From assembly GCF_030052815.1 (NCBI RefSeq), contig NC_079493.1, positions 119,499,132-119,563,131 on the forward strand: a stretch of 64,000 nucleotides of DNA, given 5' to 3'. Source of the stretch: Hevea brasiliensis. Taxonomy: Eukaryota; Streptophyta; Magnoliopsida; Malpighiales; Euphorbiaceae. How positions within the stretch are numbered: position 1 is the stretch's first letter; each line of letters starts with the position of its first letter. The position numbers and the translations under genes were made by a program. Below the pieces are notes generated by a model, which saw only the letters and a program-made list of their open reading frames with translations, had not been told where the DNA came from and made no database searches. This document shows, one piece after another, positions 1 to 11,011 of the stretch.

Positions 1-2313
1 ACTAGACGATCGGATGGATAACGGTAAATCGGGTACCTAGTACCTCGGTCGTCACACCATCGGTCACATATGCATCTCCAGGTAAATGTAACGGCTAACA
101 ATGTAAATAAATTAGGCACGAGGCCAAGTCTCAATATAATATCAAAATGGCTAAAAGCCATAAAATCACGGAATGGCATATTGCCATGTGCAGTACTACT
201 AACTGAACCCTATTGGCATGCCAAACTATCCAAACCAATCTTGTTAGGTATACTAGGGCATTTGAAACTTTTAAATTCTTCAATTTGTGAATTTCAAATT
301 TTTATTGTCACTATTCATCTTATTGGTCAACAAAAATGTTGACTTTTAGAATAAAAATATGTACATTGACTTTGGCACTCCCAACATACCACATTTGGCA
401 TTCCAAACTTGTTGGCATTAAGCATTTATGCCATTTCAAAGTTTAAACCAACACAAGCAGAATTTTCAGTTTTTGTGAGTCAACTTCACTGTTCCATTGG
501 ACACTGTTGCTGTGGGAATTTGAAGAAATGACAAACATGAAAGTTGTTCCTTATTTTGTCTAGTTGAATTTCCTTTTTTGAATCACTCCATTTGGAGTTT
601 TGTAGCTCCAGATATGGTCCAAAAACCACAGCTGGCCGGATTTGCATTCTGCAGAAATTACCATATCTACAGTAACATGAATAGTGGCTTCCACTGCCAT
701 TTGGATTAGGTTCTGGCCATAATTTGGGGTAGATTCCTTCATGAAAGTTGTTTTTCTATGTCTTAACTTGTTTCTGTAAAAATTTCAGGTCAATTGACCA
801 TATCTACAGTGAGTTATGGCCAAATGAACAGTTACTGTTCATTTGGTCAATTCTGCAGAATCAGTTGCAGGGTGTCCGGATTGGGGCCAAGTTTTGGTCC
901 TCTTGCTTTGGCCTTTTGGGTATGGTTTCTTCAGCAAAATTGTGCCATTATAAGCCTAGTTTCATGTCCAATTTGCCAAACACCAATTGGACTAACACAG
1001 CCAAAGTTATGGCTGTGTAATTGGACTGAAATCTCAGTCCATTGCTGCTGTCCCTAGGGCAGATTACACCTTCACTTTACCATACTATTTTTCAGTTCTA
1101 ATTATGGTCAACTTACCTAAAATGGTCACTAATTGACCATTAAAATGTGCTCTAACAATTTCCCAAGCCAAGCCAATTTTTCACTCTTCAAAACCCTAGT
1201 TCCATTATAGGTTTTCACAACACCTTAATTACTAGCTCCTTCAATAATCACATACACACATGGTTTAAACTTGATCTATAGCCCACTTTAAGTCCATCAA
1301 AACAATCAAAATAATTCCTTCACAAGGGCTGCCAAAAATTCATAGTATGTGTACACATAATTCTTGTTCATTTTAGTTACAATTCTTACTCAATTCAAGT
1401 TGCAAATCATGAAATAAGGAGTTTTAAGTATCTAATGCGCTAACCTTGATTAGGGCAGATTTTTCCCACCTCTAAACTTCACTTTCCTTCACTTTCTAGG
1501 CTGCCAAAAGGTTGTTTAAGGTGTGGGGACAAGTTTTAGTGAAGAGTGTTTAAGGTTTAGTAGTGAAACAAAGAGAGAAAGGGAGCTTTGGTGGAGCTTT
1601 CATGGTTGAATGGTTATGGAAAATGGAGAGCTACGGGTGTGTTTTTGTGGGAGTGGTGGCTGCTGGAATTTTTCTTATTTTGGTCTTCTTTTATCTCTTT
1701 TAATAGTTAGTCAAATAATGGCTTAATTGTGATTGGTCAAAATTTTCTTAATGACATCATCAAAATGTCATAAATGAGCTTTTCTTTGATTTTTCTTTTC
1801 TTTTCATCACTACTCAATTTCAATTTAATTTCTAGTAATGTTTATTCATATTTTATGTCATATTAATTATTTACTCAACTGGACAAGTCGGCCAAAAATC
1901 ACCTCTGAAGGCGAAATGACCAAAATGCCCTCCGTTTGGCTTAACGGGTCAAAATTGTCTGTACCGATTGAAAAATTTTTCTAAGTATTTTCTTGGCATT
2001 CTAATGCCATGGGAACCTCAGTAATCTTTCTCTGGAGTCCCAAAAATTATTTTATAATTTTTCCCCCGGGTCTAGGGCTCCTCGTTGCGAGAACCGCAAC
2101 TTCCCTCTGGTTACCCATCGCTAGGGCACTGGCTCGTTTAACTTGGTTGTATTTTATTTCTAAAATTTTTTTTAAATTTTTCTTATTAATATTTGAGTTA
2201 ATTATGGTTCTTGACTTTAGTTTAAATATTTTTCCGGACGTTCTAGCTGTCCGGACCGACAACGGTCACCGGAACAGTAGAATGTACGGAGTTGGTACAG
2301 GGAGGGTGTTACA
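1..2313 (+). mobile_element. Tekay/Del-like LTR, 3' portion (solo or 3' LTR)
   Basis: The sequence has no credible coding region. It ends with ...GGAGGGTGTTACA at 2313, the typical end of Tekay/Del-type Ty3/gypsy LTRs. Upstream lies GC-richer text (about 2065-2135) of the kind seen in the R/U5 part of such LTRs. No tRNA-Met primer site (TGGTATCAGAGC) follows, and the adjoining sequence belongs to an Athila element. This is therefore a solo LTR or the 3' LTR of an element starting left of the window. The LTR start is not visible. Family assignment is from general resemblance only; the CA terminus and the abrupt change of sequence are seen directly. Confidence 0.5.
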
Positions 2314-3327
2314 TGGAGCCCTAAAATTTTTAGGGGTGCCTTATCCAAAGAGCTATGAAAATCACCTATTAAAGTAACTTAACACACCTTCAGCCATACC
2401 AGCAATCCATATACCCATCCTTCAAAATGCAAAGAATCTAATGCTTATCCAAGCTTTCACCGCTTAGCCATCAAGTCAATTATCATTCAAAATCCCCAAA
2501 CCAACCAATCAAAAGAGAAAGTCATGCTCAAAAGGAATTCTAGGACAATCAATAGTTAAAGTGTCTCTATATGGAATGATGGAATTGAATGAATGAATGA
2601 ATAGTTTTCCAATCCCATAGGCAAATTCCCTACTCCCATCTCCACTAATGTAGCTAGTACTATCAAGAGATCAAATGTCTTTTTAGGGATGTAATGGGGC
2701 CATGGGGTTCAAAATGAGGCTAAGAAGAAAAATGGGTAAAAAGGATTCAAAGCATGAGAATATTTTCAATTTTGAAACATGAGGTACACTTCTTATTTTA
2801 TTATATATTTTTTTCTCCTTTTTTTTATATATATATGGGGGAGAGAAATACACAATGAGGATTGTCAAGTGCTAGCATAGTTTACAAAACACATAAAAAT
2901 GGAGGGACATTTTGATACTTTAAACTTATATTTTGCATTTTCTTTTGATGCTTGTCCCTAAAATTTGCCACCCCTGTAGACCCTTAATTTGTAATGAGTA
3001 TGTGCATTGAGGCCGTGGGAAACCCGATGATGAAAAATTATATGACTGTAAGATATAATTGAAGTCATGGAGCTGAATTATTAATTCTGTGGCATGATCT
3101 TGAAAAAATAAAAATAATAATAATGTTTTGGGGAAATTAATTTAATTAAATTTAAATAAAATTTTATTTTGTTTAAATTTAATATGGGTAGTTCTTAAAT
3201 GGATCTAATTAAGTTTAATTGGGCTCTATGGGCCTAAGAAAGCCTAGTTATGAATTTTAAATGGGACCCATTTAATTATTTTCTAAAAATTAAAATAATA
3301 CAATATCTCTCTCCTCCTTGGCCCCAC

Positions 3328-3634
3328 TCTCTTCCTCACTCCCTATTGGTGCCTTCCATTTTTTCCTGTCTTCCTATTGGTTGAAACACCTCACCCATAT
3401 CCCAGTCTTATTCAAATTATGCAATTGTAGTTGTTTAAGTCATCTAAACTTTATCATCCTAAGACTCCAAATCCTACCACACCTCTTCCTCATTCCCTAT
3501 TGGTGCCTTCCATTTTTTCCTGTCTTCCTATTGGTTGAAACACCTCACCCATTTCCCAGTCTTATTCGAATTCTACAATTGTAGTTGTTCAAGTCATCTA
3601 AACTTTATCATCCTAAGACTCCAAACCCTATCAC
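3328..3634 (+). repeat. 154-bp tandem duplication in solo LTR U3
   Basis: Two adjacent copies offset by 154 bp (CCTATTGGTG at 3342 and again at 3496) differ at a few positions. Each copy contains inverted CCAAT-type motifs (CTATTGG, ATTGGTTG). The pair ends just before the LTR TATA box, so it looks like a duplicated upstream promoter block. Confidence 0.8.
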
Positions 3635-3651
3635 ACCTCTCTCCCAAAACC

Positions 3652-3660
3652 CTATAAATA
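3652..3660 (+). promoter_or_regulatory. TATA box of the solo LTR
   Basis: CTATAAATA lies in the stretch CCCTATAAATACCC, with AG-rich leader sequence downstream and the duplicated CCAAT-like block directly upstream. It marks the likely U3/R border and the plus orientation of the solo LTR. Confidence 0.6.
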
Positions 3661-5958
3661 CCCTACTAGAGAAGAGAAAAAGGGATGATGGGAGGAAAGA
3701 GGAAGAGAAAATTCAGAGCTATAAGAAATTTAGAGATATTCAAGACTCTTTGAGTTCTTCCTTATTTTTTCTTTTCTTCAAGAAGATTTTCATACAAGAT
3801 TTCTAGAAGGTCAGTTTTTATTGTTTTCTTTTCAAGATCTATGCCACACAATATTTTAATTCTATGCTCTTTGTCTTCAATTTATTTTATATGTTCATAT
3901 TGATCATGTAATCATGTTTAATTTGAGGGGATACACAACTCTGCACATGTTTAGTTTCTGTCTCTCGTATTTTTATTATTTTTCTTTATTTTCTGAATCT
4001 GTAAAAAATTTTTAAAAATTATATTCATATTCTACACGAAATTCCATTAATTTTAGGCTCAAGAATCACTAAAAAAGCTTTAATATTTTGTAAGTTATGG
4101 CTGTTTGAAGTTAGGGTTCCTGTAAAATCTGATTTGCAGGATATCCGACTTGTGGAGCCCATATCTCCCTTGTTCCTTAATATTTTTGTGCAAATCTAGT
4201 GTCTAAAATTAACTTCAGAATCTTATGAATCTTTTCCAATTGGTTTTGCATTCATATCTTTTGTGGTTAATGAGTTATGAATTTTACAAAAAAGTAGTAC
4301 GATTCTGTCACTTAGAAGAGTTACGATTTATGTAGATCATTCGGCTAGGGTTTTGTTTGATTTATAAATTTTATGTTATTGTATGATATGTAAGCTATCT
4401 TCTGTAATTTTTTTATGATTTTTAGGCATGTTTAACTATTTTTAAAAAATTGAATTTCTTGCTACTGTTAATCTGCTAGAATTTAAAAATTGTATATTTA
4501 TGCATGTTCTTGTATTTTCTTAGGTTTTAATTGATATTTGATTTATTTTCTGTATTCTTTTAATTCAAGAAGTGTTATAAAGTGTTTGGATCATGTTAGA
4601 AGACTTAGACCATTAGGTAGTTGTAACTAATTAGGAATCTTAACCCTTTAGGAGACTAGAGTTAGAATCCAATGTAAATTGTTATTAATATTTTCTTTAT
4701 TTCTTTTATTTTCTTTAGTTTCTTTATTTTTTTATTACAAACAAAATTGGTAAGTAGCCCTAAGGTAAGTACCAAAGAGGGCATTTGCGTGGAGCTTATA
4801 TGGAGCTAAACAGGAGTAAGCCAGGGATATCATTGCCATACTAGAAGAGAAGACCCTTTTTTAAGGGTAGCTTGCCCCAATGGCAACTGCATTTACCAAC
4901 AGGTAAGTAGCTCTAAACTTCTCGAATAACCATTGGCATGAAATTGTAGTAATAATAGAACTTTTATTTGGTAAATTAAAATTAACTTTGTTTTTAATTT
5001 AACTGATTTTTGCATGTAATTAATTTAAATAAATACTTTGTAACTTATAATTAATCTTGTTTGTAAATTAAACTAACATTGGCATGTAAATAAATTTAAT
5101 TTAATATTTGATAATTGTAAAATAAATTTGCATGTTAGAAATCTTTATTAGGTTGTAATTGTTTGGGCCTTATGTGATATTAGAATAAATTACACATGTA
5201 CATAATTAACTTAGTTTAATTATCCTTAGGGTAACTTGGTGAAAATTAATTAATTATGTTAAATAGAAACGTAGGGTTATTTGAAATTGAATTTGTTTGT
5301 GAATTAAATTCCCAATAATAAATTAATTTTAGTCATCTGGTAAATATCATTTAAATAATTAGCAACCCCATAGATAGGAATTACTTGTGCATGAAAATTG
5401 TGTGTAAACAACAACCCTTTTTGTGAATTACTTGCGTGTGTAGGATTAGAATTGCATTTTTTAGGATAAAGTTTAATAAAGGAATAATAAACAAGACTTC
5501 TAGAAACATTAGTAGAGGACTGGCACTCGAATTAACGAGGTTAGACCAGGCGTAAGGGGTGCCTAACACCTTCCCCTTACGTACCCACTATCCCGAACCT
5601 AGACATTGGGCTATGGTAACGACGGTTGTGGAAACTCTGCAAGGAGTAAGTTGCCATCCATGACCCTCGGAAGAAACACTGAATATGTCCCGGTTATTAC
5701 CCGGGTGGCGACTCCTGTCTATCTATGCCTTTGTGGCATAAATCCTTAGTACCGTGGTAGTGTTATGGGAAGACGGTACTTACCAGTGGTTTGATTCTAT
5801 TAGGATTGTATGAAGTGCATGTCTAGGAAATGCTGTCTAAGGAGGTGGTACTTAAGTGAGACCATTGTGACTCCACCATCTTTCCTGGGCATTTCCTGGT
5901 ACATTTTATATAATTCTAATGGATGATATTTCGCCTCACGCCCCACCCCTACAACCCC

Positions 5959-7496
5959 CAAACTCATTTCTTTTAATACCTTGGGTGGATTTCTTTCATT
6001 TTGAATGACAATGGTGAAAAGCACATATACTATCACTTTTTTACAAGATGACAAGCATTTCTTCTCCCTTTTATTGTATTTTTTTTATTTTTTTTATTTT
6101 TTTTATATATATATATGTACCTAATGTTGTAAATAATTATTTTCATGAAAAGGGTTGGAGTGTTTGGTTCATTGGCTAGGTAGTAATAAGGGTTTTAAGA
6201 AAAATTAGGGACAAAAAGGCTCAAAGGGGTTTTCAAGGGTCAATTTAATTAGGAAAAGGGGCAAAGGCTTAAAATGAGAAGGTTTAAATCAAAGAATGCC
6301 TAATCATCTCTCTTTTCAAGTACAAGCTAGTATTTCGCCTTGAAAGGTTTAGAAAATTTGTTCTAGGATTGGTGAGACATCATTTGACTACCTTATATCC
6401 AATAACTCCCTCTAAACATTCCAATCTCTAAAGGACTAGTTGGGTGGCTTTTTGGCTAAGAAGATATAGGCAAGGGATAGACACTTTAAAACCTTGCACC
6501 TCTTAGGAAACTTTCAATCCACAAACCCAACTAAAGGTAAGTCAAATCACTCTCATAGGCACATTTTCAATACTCAAGGGATTTGGCAAGAGATTTTAAT
6601 GCATGATACATGATTCCTAAAAATGAACAATGCATTAACTAAATGGAGGAAATCTATTTGTATGCAATGTGTACAATTTCTAAGTGATGTATAATGTGTG
6701 TGTAAATGTGTTATGTATATGTATGTAAGGATGTATATGTAAAATATTTACAATATATGTAAATGGAATGGGATGAGATGCTCTTATACTCAAAATGTGA
6801 AAAATGAAGCAAAAATCAAAATGTGCACCCCCAAACTCAAAATTGGACATTGTCCTCAATGTCTCAAGTAGTGTATTATCAAATCTCAAAGCAAAGAGTA
6901 GTTACCAGGAATTGTGAAATTTAAGAGCAAAAAGAAAGAGTTACCTGGTATAGAGCAGATGAGAATTCAAGAGATAATGGGAATGCATAAGTAGCTGCAC
7001 AGGTTATGCAGAATAAAGTACTGTTCAGAACAGGTGCATAAGTAGGGTGCATAAGCCGTGCGGTTCTGCATGAGTGGCAATAAGGGCTGCACAGGCTATG
7101 CAGGACATTTGCATAAGGGGATTACAGCCTGTGCAGTTCTGCATAAGTGGCATAAAGGGCTGCACAGGCTATGCAAAATAATTGCATAAGGGAATTCACA
7201 GCCTGTGCAGTATATTCAAAAGCTGCTGCATGATGATTAGCAAGGAAAAATGTGCAACCACCAGTAGAAGCATGCAAATATAGACATAGTATGGACAAAT
7301 ATGCACAAAAAGGGCAATAAGTGCAATGAAAATCAAAGAAAACTAATGTAATAGCTATCCAATAAAACTTTAAGAAAAACAGAATTCAAAACAAACTAAT
7401 TCAAAACAAACAAACATAATTCAAAACAAACTACAATTGTTTGAACATATTTACAGAGAAAAGGTCCAACAAGTTTGAACAAAAGTAAAACAGAAA
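5959..7496 (-). other. Athila copy A 3' noncoding region with TGCATAAG motifs
   Basis: This continues the 3' region split by the solo LTR and aligns by eye with 48591-50104 of copy B. No coding sequence is supported. The part 6990-7225 holds several copies of TGCATAAG paired with TATGCA, the same words that make up the spacer array and the LTR U3. Confidence 0.7.
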
Positions 7497-9098
7497 CTAA
7501 TCTAGTTCTATTGTTTTGCCCTTGTCCAAAGATGTTGCTAAGGGGCTGGTAGCTGCTGGTTGCTGTCGAAATGATGGTGCTGGAGGAGGTGATGGAGGTG
7601 GAGGTGGCATTCCCAGAAAGATCATGAGCTGCTTCATCATCTCCTTTAATTCTTTCTGCTTATCTCTGGTTTCCATGACAAGGTCAAATAGGTGATCATG
7701 ACGATCCTTAAGGGTATCAAAACCAGTGTCCAGCTTCCTATCCACAAAGTATATATCATCACTAAGCCTTTCAAGATAGGTGAATAAGGCTTTAGTGTTG
7801 AATGCAGGAGGGACTGTGGATGAGGAGGGTTCAGCTGTAGGAGGTGTGGGCTGTGCAGAAGCTGCTGGGGTGTCCTGTGCAGATTGAAGGGGTGGGATAG
7901 GTTCAGTAGAGTGCTGTGGGACTGATAGGACAGGTTGGGCTTCTGGTTGTGCAATGGGTTCAGTTTCTATTGCTGGTTGTGCAATGTCAGAATGTGGCAG
8001 GTTGAATCCTGTTTTGGATAGGTGTGTAGCATCAAAATATAAGGTGTCTACAAGTGCTGGTATTGGGTGCTCTTCAGGATTAAAACCAAAATGCTTGGCT
8101 ATTACAGTTATGAGCCCACCCAAGACAATGTCACCTATGGATTTAGTGGCAATATGCAACACATGCTCACAAAAGAAGTAACCAGGAGAAACCTTAACCT
8201 TGTGAAAAGCACACCATAACATGAATAATTCAGATTTTCCCACAGCACCAGAACTAGTCCCTCTACCCAAGATAGTGCTAGCAATCAGCCTATGAATAAA
8301 CCTAAGTGCAGGGTCTAGTATTTGAGAGGTCTTTGATCTGCTAGCAGAAAAAGTCTGAGGTTGGTTGGTGATAATTCTCCAAAATTGAGCAGCATTCCAA
8401 ATACCCTTGTTTGCTACCTCTACCCCTGTATATGGCACTCTAAATAGCCCATCAATTACAAAACCAAGAATGCTATGAAATTGATCCAATGATAACTCTC
8501 TATTTTTCCCCAAACATCTAAATTTCATAGTTGGCTTAAAATCTACATCATGCAATTTCAGGGTGGCAGAGAATGAGGAAATAAATTCCAAAACTAAAGC
8601 TGGATAAACTATCTCTTGCTTATGCACGAATTCCATCCAACCCATACCATCAAGATAGGCAACCACATTATCAAATAAACCAAGTGACTGTAGAGAATCT
8701 ACAGAAATATACCTAGTGGGTTGCACCCTCCTTTCCTTAAGTCTCTTAAAGGCTGCCTTTTGAACTGCATCAGGAAGAGGCCAAGGTAGTTTTGATACCA
8801 GTGAGGCTGCTGACGATTGCTTTTTGCTGGAAGAGGGTGATTTGGCTTGTGTGGAGGCTGAAGTTTTGGGGTTTTTGGGTGGTGGTTCTGAAAATGGGGT
8901 GGGTGGTTCTTTACGCTTTGATAGAGGAGGTACAGAAGCAATGGGTCGCGTAGATTTTGACCTAATTTTCCGCTTGTAGGTGGTTGTGGGAGGTGGTAGA
9001 GGTGTCTCTAGTGGAGGGGAATCGGGGTTGGGAGGCCGCATTGACAATGGCGAAACCTGGAGAGGAGATGTAGGAGGGGATTGGGGAGGCGACTCCAT
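7497..9098 (-). CDS. Athila ORF-1-type protein (third ORF, function unknown)
   Basis: An uninterrupted 533-residue reading frame lies downstream of pol. The first in-frame ATG is at 9200, but I chose 9098 because the copy B protein starts at the equivalent MESPP. The N-terminal ~110 residues are rich in Pro and Ser with basic clusters (KRKIRSKS). A globular middle follows, containing the FDNVVAYLDGMGW and LSLDQFHSILGF segments. Then come a Pro/Gln/Ala-rich linker and a short charged C-terminal segment, before a Pro-rich tail. This layout matches the plant 'Retrotransposon ORF-1 (ATHILA)' family, sometimes called env-like. I see no signal peptide and no clear transmembrane anchor. It is the only intact gene in copy A. 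Its role is not established. Confidence 0.75.
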   Translation of the reverse strand: MESPPQSPPTSPLQVSPLSMRPPNPDSPPLETPLPPPTTTYKRKIRSKSTRPIASVPPLSKRKEPPTPFSEPPPKNPKTSASTQAKSPSSSKKQSSAASLVSKLPWPLPDAVQKAAFKRLKERRVQPTRYISVDSLQSLGLFDNVVAYLDGMGWMEFVHKQEIVYPALVLEFISSFSATLKLHDVDFKPTMKFRCLGKNRELSLDQFHSILGFVIDGLFRVPYTGVEVANKGIWNAAQFWRIITNQPQTFSASRSKTSQILDPALRFIHRLIASTILGRGTSSGAVGKSELFMLWCAFHKVKVSPGYFFCEHVLHIATKSIGDIVLGGLITVIAKHFGFNPEEHPIPALVDTLYFDATHLSKTGFNLPHSDIAQPAIETEPIAQPEAQPVLSVPQHSTEPIPPLQSAQDTPAASAQPTPPTAEPSSSTVPPAFNTKALFTYLERLSDDIYFVDRKLDTGFDTLKDRHDHLFDLVMETRDKQKELKEMMKQLMIFLGMPPPPPSPPPAPSFRQQPAATSPLATSLDKGKTIELD

Positions 9099-9319
9099 TG
9101 ATTTCCGATAGTGAGGATGGAGGAGATGAGGGCGGAAATGAAAATGCAGGGAGAAATTAGGGTTTATCCGGCGAAAATACAAGTGGAGAAGAAGGGGCAT
9201 GCCGGAATTAAGGTCGTGGGGGGAAAAGGAGTGAGCTGGGATATCGGGAGGTGGAGGTGGGAAAAAAATATATTGCCGAAAAGAAGTTTTAAACTGGACT
9301 TATAAAACTGCATAAGGGG

Positions 9320-10250
9320 AAAGTGAATGTGCATAGCTTATGCACATTGCTTATGCACCTCTCGGCAAGTCTTGGAGTTCAGAATGTGAGGTCATGCAGA
9401 AGTGCATAGGCTATGCACTCTGCTTATGCACCTGTCGGCATGTTTTGGTCTTTTGGAAGTTTGGTCATGCGGAAGTGCATAAGTCATGCACTCTGTTTAT
9501 GCACCTCTCGGCAGGTTTTAATTTTCAGGGAAAGTGGTCATGCAGTTGTGCATAAGCTATGCACTCCTCTTATGCAGGTTTCGGCAGAGAGAGAAAATGC
9601 AAGATTTGAAGTCATGCAGAAGTGTATAAGTTATGCAACCTGCTTATGCACCTCTCGGCATGTTTTGATTTTTGGAGAGTTCGGTCATGTGGTAGTGCAT
9701 AAGTTATGCACTCCCCTTATGCAGATTTCGGTGGAGAGAGAAAATACAGGATTTGAAGTCATGCAGAAGTGCATAAGTTATGCACCTTGCTTATGCACCT
9801 CTCGGCATGTTTTGATTTTTGGAGAGTTCGGTCATGCGGTAGTGCATAAGTTATGCACTCCCCTTATGCAGATTTCGGTGGAGAGAGAAAATGCAGGATT
9901 TGAAGTCATGCAGAAGTGCATAAGTTATGCACCCTGCTTATGCACCTCTCGGCATGTTTTGATTTTTGGAGAGTTCGGTCATACGGTAGTGCATAAGTTA
10001 TGCACTCCCCTTATGCAGATTTCGGTGGAGAGAGAAAATGCAGGATTTGAAGTCATGCAGAAGTGCATAAGTTATGCACCTTGCTTATGCACCTCTCGGC
10101 AGGTTTGAAATTTGACAAAATGTGGCTATGCAGAGTTGCATAAGCTATGCACTATCTTATGCAGTTTGCAATAGAGGTGAAAAATGGCAGGAATTTTGGT
10201 TATGCAGGATTGCATAAGCTATGCAGTTACTTATGCACAATTCAACAAGA
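9320..10250 (-). repeat. Palindromic TGCATAAG tandem array between ORF3 and pol (copy A)
   Basis: The spacer is built from degenerate units of about 70-75 bp. Each carries TGCATAAGTTATGCA or a close variant, followed by CTTATGCA. From 9611 to about 10107 a 147-bp dimer is repeated with exact spacing: GTCATGCAGAAG starts at 9611, 9758, 9905 and 10052. The copy B spacer (51925-52880) has the same motif at about 70-bp spacing without this dimer. Because 147 is a multiple of 3, a spurious plus-strand reading frame of repeated 49-residue units runs through it. Confidence 0.88.
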
Positions 10251-10259
10251 TTGAGAGAA

Positions 10260-11011
10260 CAATTGAAAATGATTTGCAAGTGTGAGAAATACCCTAGAAT
10301 GAAGAAATATAATTCTATGAAGCATAAATCATGAGAAATTGTCACCAAAAACACATCAATATATACAAAATCCATCAAAATTACATCACACATGCTTGTA
10401 AAAGTGAATCCTGCATAAAAGGCATTTGTGACCCATGCCATTTTGACTCAAATTCTGCAAATCAACATTTAGCACATTAAAACTCAATAAAATCTGCATA
10501 AAGTTGCATTTATCCATAAATGAGAATGGACTCCCCAAGTCATGCCAAGGAAATGCAGCACATCCACCTTGAATCCCACAACCCAAATAAGTTCAAAACT
10601 GCAAAATTGACTCACTTACCACCATATTAACATTATAAGCACAAATATTAAAAAGTTACACACCCAACCTCACCAAGAACATAAGTAATCTGCTGCAGAC
10701 CCTTCCTTGCTGCAAAATGTCATTTTTCCTCTGCATAAACCAGATAGCAGCCCCTGCACAGGTTATGTAGTAAAAATCAATCAATTTGTAGGAGATTTAA
10801 ATAACATAATTTCAGGTTAAGGGTTACTCCCCAGCAGTTCACCAACCTTCCTCCATTGAGATATATCTACAAGGGACAAGATTCAACAATGTCAAAAAAT
10901 GAATTTGGGGAGCTTTAAGATAAAAGCAAAAGCAATGAAAATAAAAGTAAATCAACAAAAAGGAAAATAAAAGAGCTTGGGAAGCCTCCCAAGAGGGCTA
11001 ATTTATAGTCC
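10260..11011 (-). other. Athila copy A spacer downstream of pol, noncoding
   Basis: AT-rich sequence follows the integrase stop and aligns by eye with 52880-53650 of copy B. I see no supported gene. It may hold the splice or start signals used to express ORF3, but none can be assigned. Confidence 0.5.

Larger units (their letters stand above)
2975..5953 (+). mobile_element. Solo LTR (Tat/Ogre-like), 2979 bp
   Basis: It begins TGTAGACCC and ends CACCCCTACA (TGTAG/CTACA termini). It is flanked by the perfect 5-bp duplication ACCCC (2970-2974 and 5954-5958). Copy B has the uninterrupted site at 48580-48590, which proves the insertion. There is no internal coding region and no primer site. A block near 5555-5705 (GGGTGCCTAACACCTTCCCC, then GTGGCGACTCC) matches the end of the Ogre-like LTR at 60980-61100, suggesting Tat lineage. 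TATAAATA at 3652-3660 gives plus orientation. Confidence 0.85.

Noticed and set aside
1..1057. Frames of 87-90 codons at the left edge
   Set aside because: No domain or codon pattern supports them, and the region reads as LTR sequence.
2975..5953. Interpretation as a complete short retroelement rather than a solo LTR
   Set aside because: No internal primer site, purine tract or second LTR copy can be seen. The only internal duplication is the 154-bp U3 block.
9611..10107. Unit length of 147 bp equals nucleosome core length
   Set aside because: The monomer is about 70-75 bp and the dimer length is explained by doubling. One array cannot support a nucleosome-phasing claim.
9413..10108. 231-codon plus-strand frame made of repeated 49-residue units
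   Set aside because: It is a by-product of the 147-bp repeat (a multiple of three) in a noncoding spacer, antisense to the element. Copy B has no matching long frame.
9320..10250. Regular repeats could suggest a CRISPR array
   Set aside because: The genome is plant nuclear. Units are degenerate, tandem and without unique spacers, and no cas genes exist.
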